NCBI GenBank assembly: GCA_025934475.1
Contig: JAICXZ010000073.1
Location: 1-9,044, forward strand
From: Mucilaginibacter sp.
GTDB taxonomy: Bacteria > Bacteroidota > Bacteroidia > Sphingobacteriales > Sphingobacteriaceae
Direction of reading: 5' to 3'
Length of the DNA: 9,044 nucleotides
Part shown: one piece after another, positions 8,764 to 9,044 of the stretch
How positions within the stretch are numbered: the first letter of the stretch is position 1
Layout of the letters: every line of letters begins with the position of its first letter
Made by a program: the position numbers and the translations under genes
Notes under the pieces: model-generated
Database searches by the model: none
What the model was told of the DNA's origin: nothing
Seen by the model: only the letters and a program-made list of their open reading frames with translations

Positions 8764-8799
8764 GACGAGCGTTTCTAATGAGAAAGCGCTCGTCTTTTT
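8764..8799 (+). terminator. Intrinsic terminator of the spt operon
   Basis: GACGAGCG-TTTC (8764-8775) pairs with GAAA-(G)-CGCTCGTC (8782-8794), giving a 12-bp stem with one bulged G at 8786 and a six-base loop. It is followed directly by five T residues (8795-8799). It sits 50 bases after the stop of the GNAT-like gene and should separate that transcript from the inositol-phosphate synthase gene. Confidence 0.88.
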
Positions 8800-8815
8800 A
8801 GTTTCATCTAATCGT

Positions 8816-8823
8816 CAACTTTG
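8816..8823 (+). promoter_or_regulatory. Possible -7 element upstream of the inositol-phosphate synthase gene
   Basis: CAACTTTG differs from the Bacteroidota -7 consensus TAnnTTTG at one position and resembles the TAACTTTG box in front of spt. It would give a leader of about 80 bases. No -33 TTTG is visible at a suitable distance upstream, where the terminator hairpin lies, so the call is weak. A separate promoter somewhere in 8800-8908 is still expected because a strong terminator precedes it. Confidence 0.25.
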
Positions 8824-8908
8824 TATATTTTAAACGCAAAGCCACCGGTAAATTGAGTTATTTGAACATTTAAACAATCAAGTCAAATTAAACAATATCT
8901 AATCTATT

Positions 8909-9044
8909 ATGAAAATCAACATTCAGCCAGCTGAAGGAAAATTAGGAATCCTGATCCCCGGTTTAGGTGCAGTAGCGACGACATTGATCGCCGGCGTGGA
9001 AGCAGTAAAAAAAGGCATATCACAGCCATTTGGCTCATTAACCC
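8909..9044 (+). CDS. Inositol-3-phosphate synthase, N-terminal part (runs off the window)
   Basis: Only the first 45 codons are present. The reading frame opens with MKINIQPAEGKLGILIPGLG and continues through AVATTLIAGVEAVKKG to QPFGSLT at the edge. This is the start of an NAD-binding Rossmann fold (beta strand GKLGILIPG, glycine-rich turn GLGAVATT, helix IAGVEAVKKG). The exact pattern GLGAVATTxIAGVEAVxKG with a following GSLT is what I know from Bacteroidota myo-inositol-1-phosphate synthases, the NAD-dependent enzymes that convert glucose 6-phosphate to 1L-myo-inositol 3-phosphate. The product feeds phosphatidylinositol and inositol-sphingolipid synthesis in this phylum. The gene is 195 bases after the GNAT-like gene, behind a terminator, so it is probably a separate transcript in the same lipid locus. 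Catalytic residues lie outside the window, so integrity cannot be judged. Confidence 0.82.
   Translation, partial: MKINIQPAEGKLGILIPGLGAVATTLIAGVEAVKKGISQPFGSLT

Overview
The window looks like chromosomal DNA from a Bacteroidota species, most likely of the Sphingobacteriaceae (Pedobacter/Mucilaginibacter/Sphingobacterium group). Three things point there: a serine palmitoyltransferase that closely resembles my memory of the Sphingobacterium multivorum enzyme, AT-rich intergenic regions with weak Shine-Dalgarno sequences, and -7 elements of the Bacteroidota type (TAnnTTTG). The genus is an inference from remembered sequences, not from a search.

Layout. Positions 1-302 hold no convincing gene but contain two neighbouring perfect AT-rich palindromes and some weak hairpins. 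Positions 303-6024 hold a complete minus-strand efflux operon, transcribed in the order outer-membrane channel (TolC/OEP family), lipoprotein periplasmic adaptor (AcrA/MexA type), inner-membrane RND transporter (AcrB/HAE1 type). The genes are 11 and 30 bases apart, and the operon ends in a strong intrinsic terminator directly after the transporter stop codon. Positions 6025-6361 are the divergent control region, with a perfect 10-bp inverted repeat just upstream of a consensus -7 box facing right.

Positions 6362-8713 hold a two-gene plus-strand operon: serine palmitoyltransferase (spt), then, 27 bases on, a 371-residue GNAT-like protein that I judge to be a candidate bacterial ceramide synthase (sphingoid-base N-acyltransferase). 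A strong bulged-stem terminator follows at 8764-8799. At 8909 a third plus-strand gene starts and runs off the window; its first 45 residues match Bacteroidota myo-inositol-phosphate synthase.

How they fit together. Spt makes 3-keto-sphinganine from serine and a long-chain acyl-CoA. The GNAT protein could N-acylate the long-chain base to a (dihydro)ceramide. Inositol-phosphate synthase would supply the head group of inositol phospholipids and inositol sphingolipids. The right half therefore reads as a sphingolipid/inositol-lipid locus beside a complete tripartite efflux pump that it may or may not be functionally linked to. None of this is a wholly unknown system. The least characterised piece is the GNAT-like protein.
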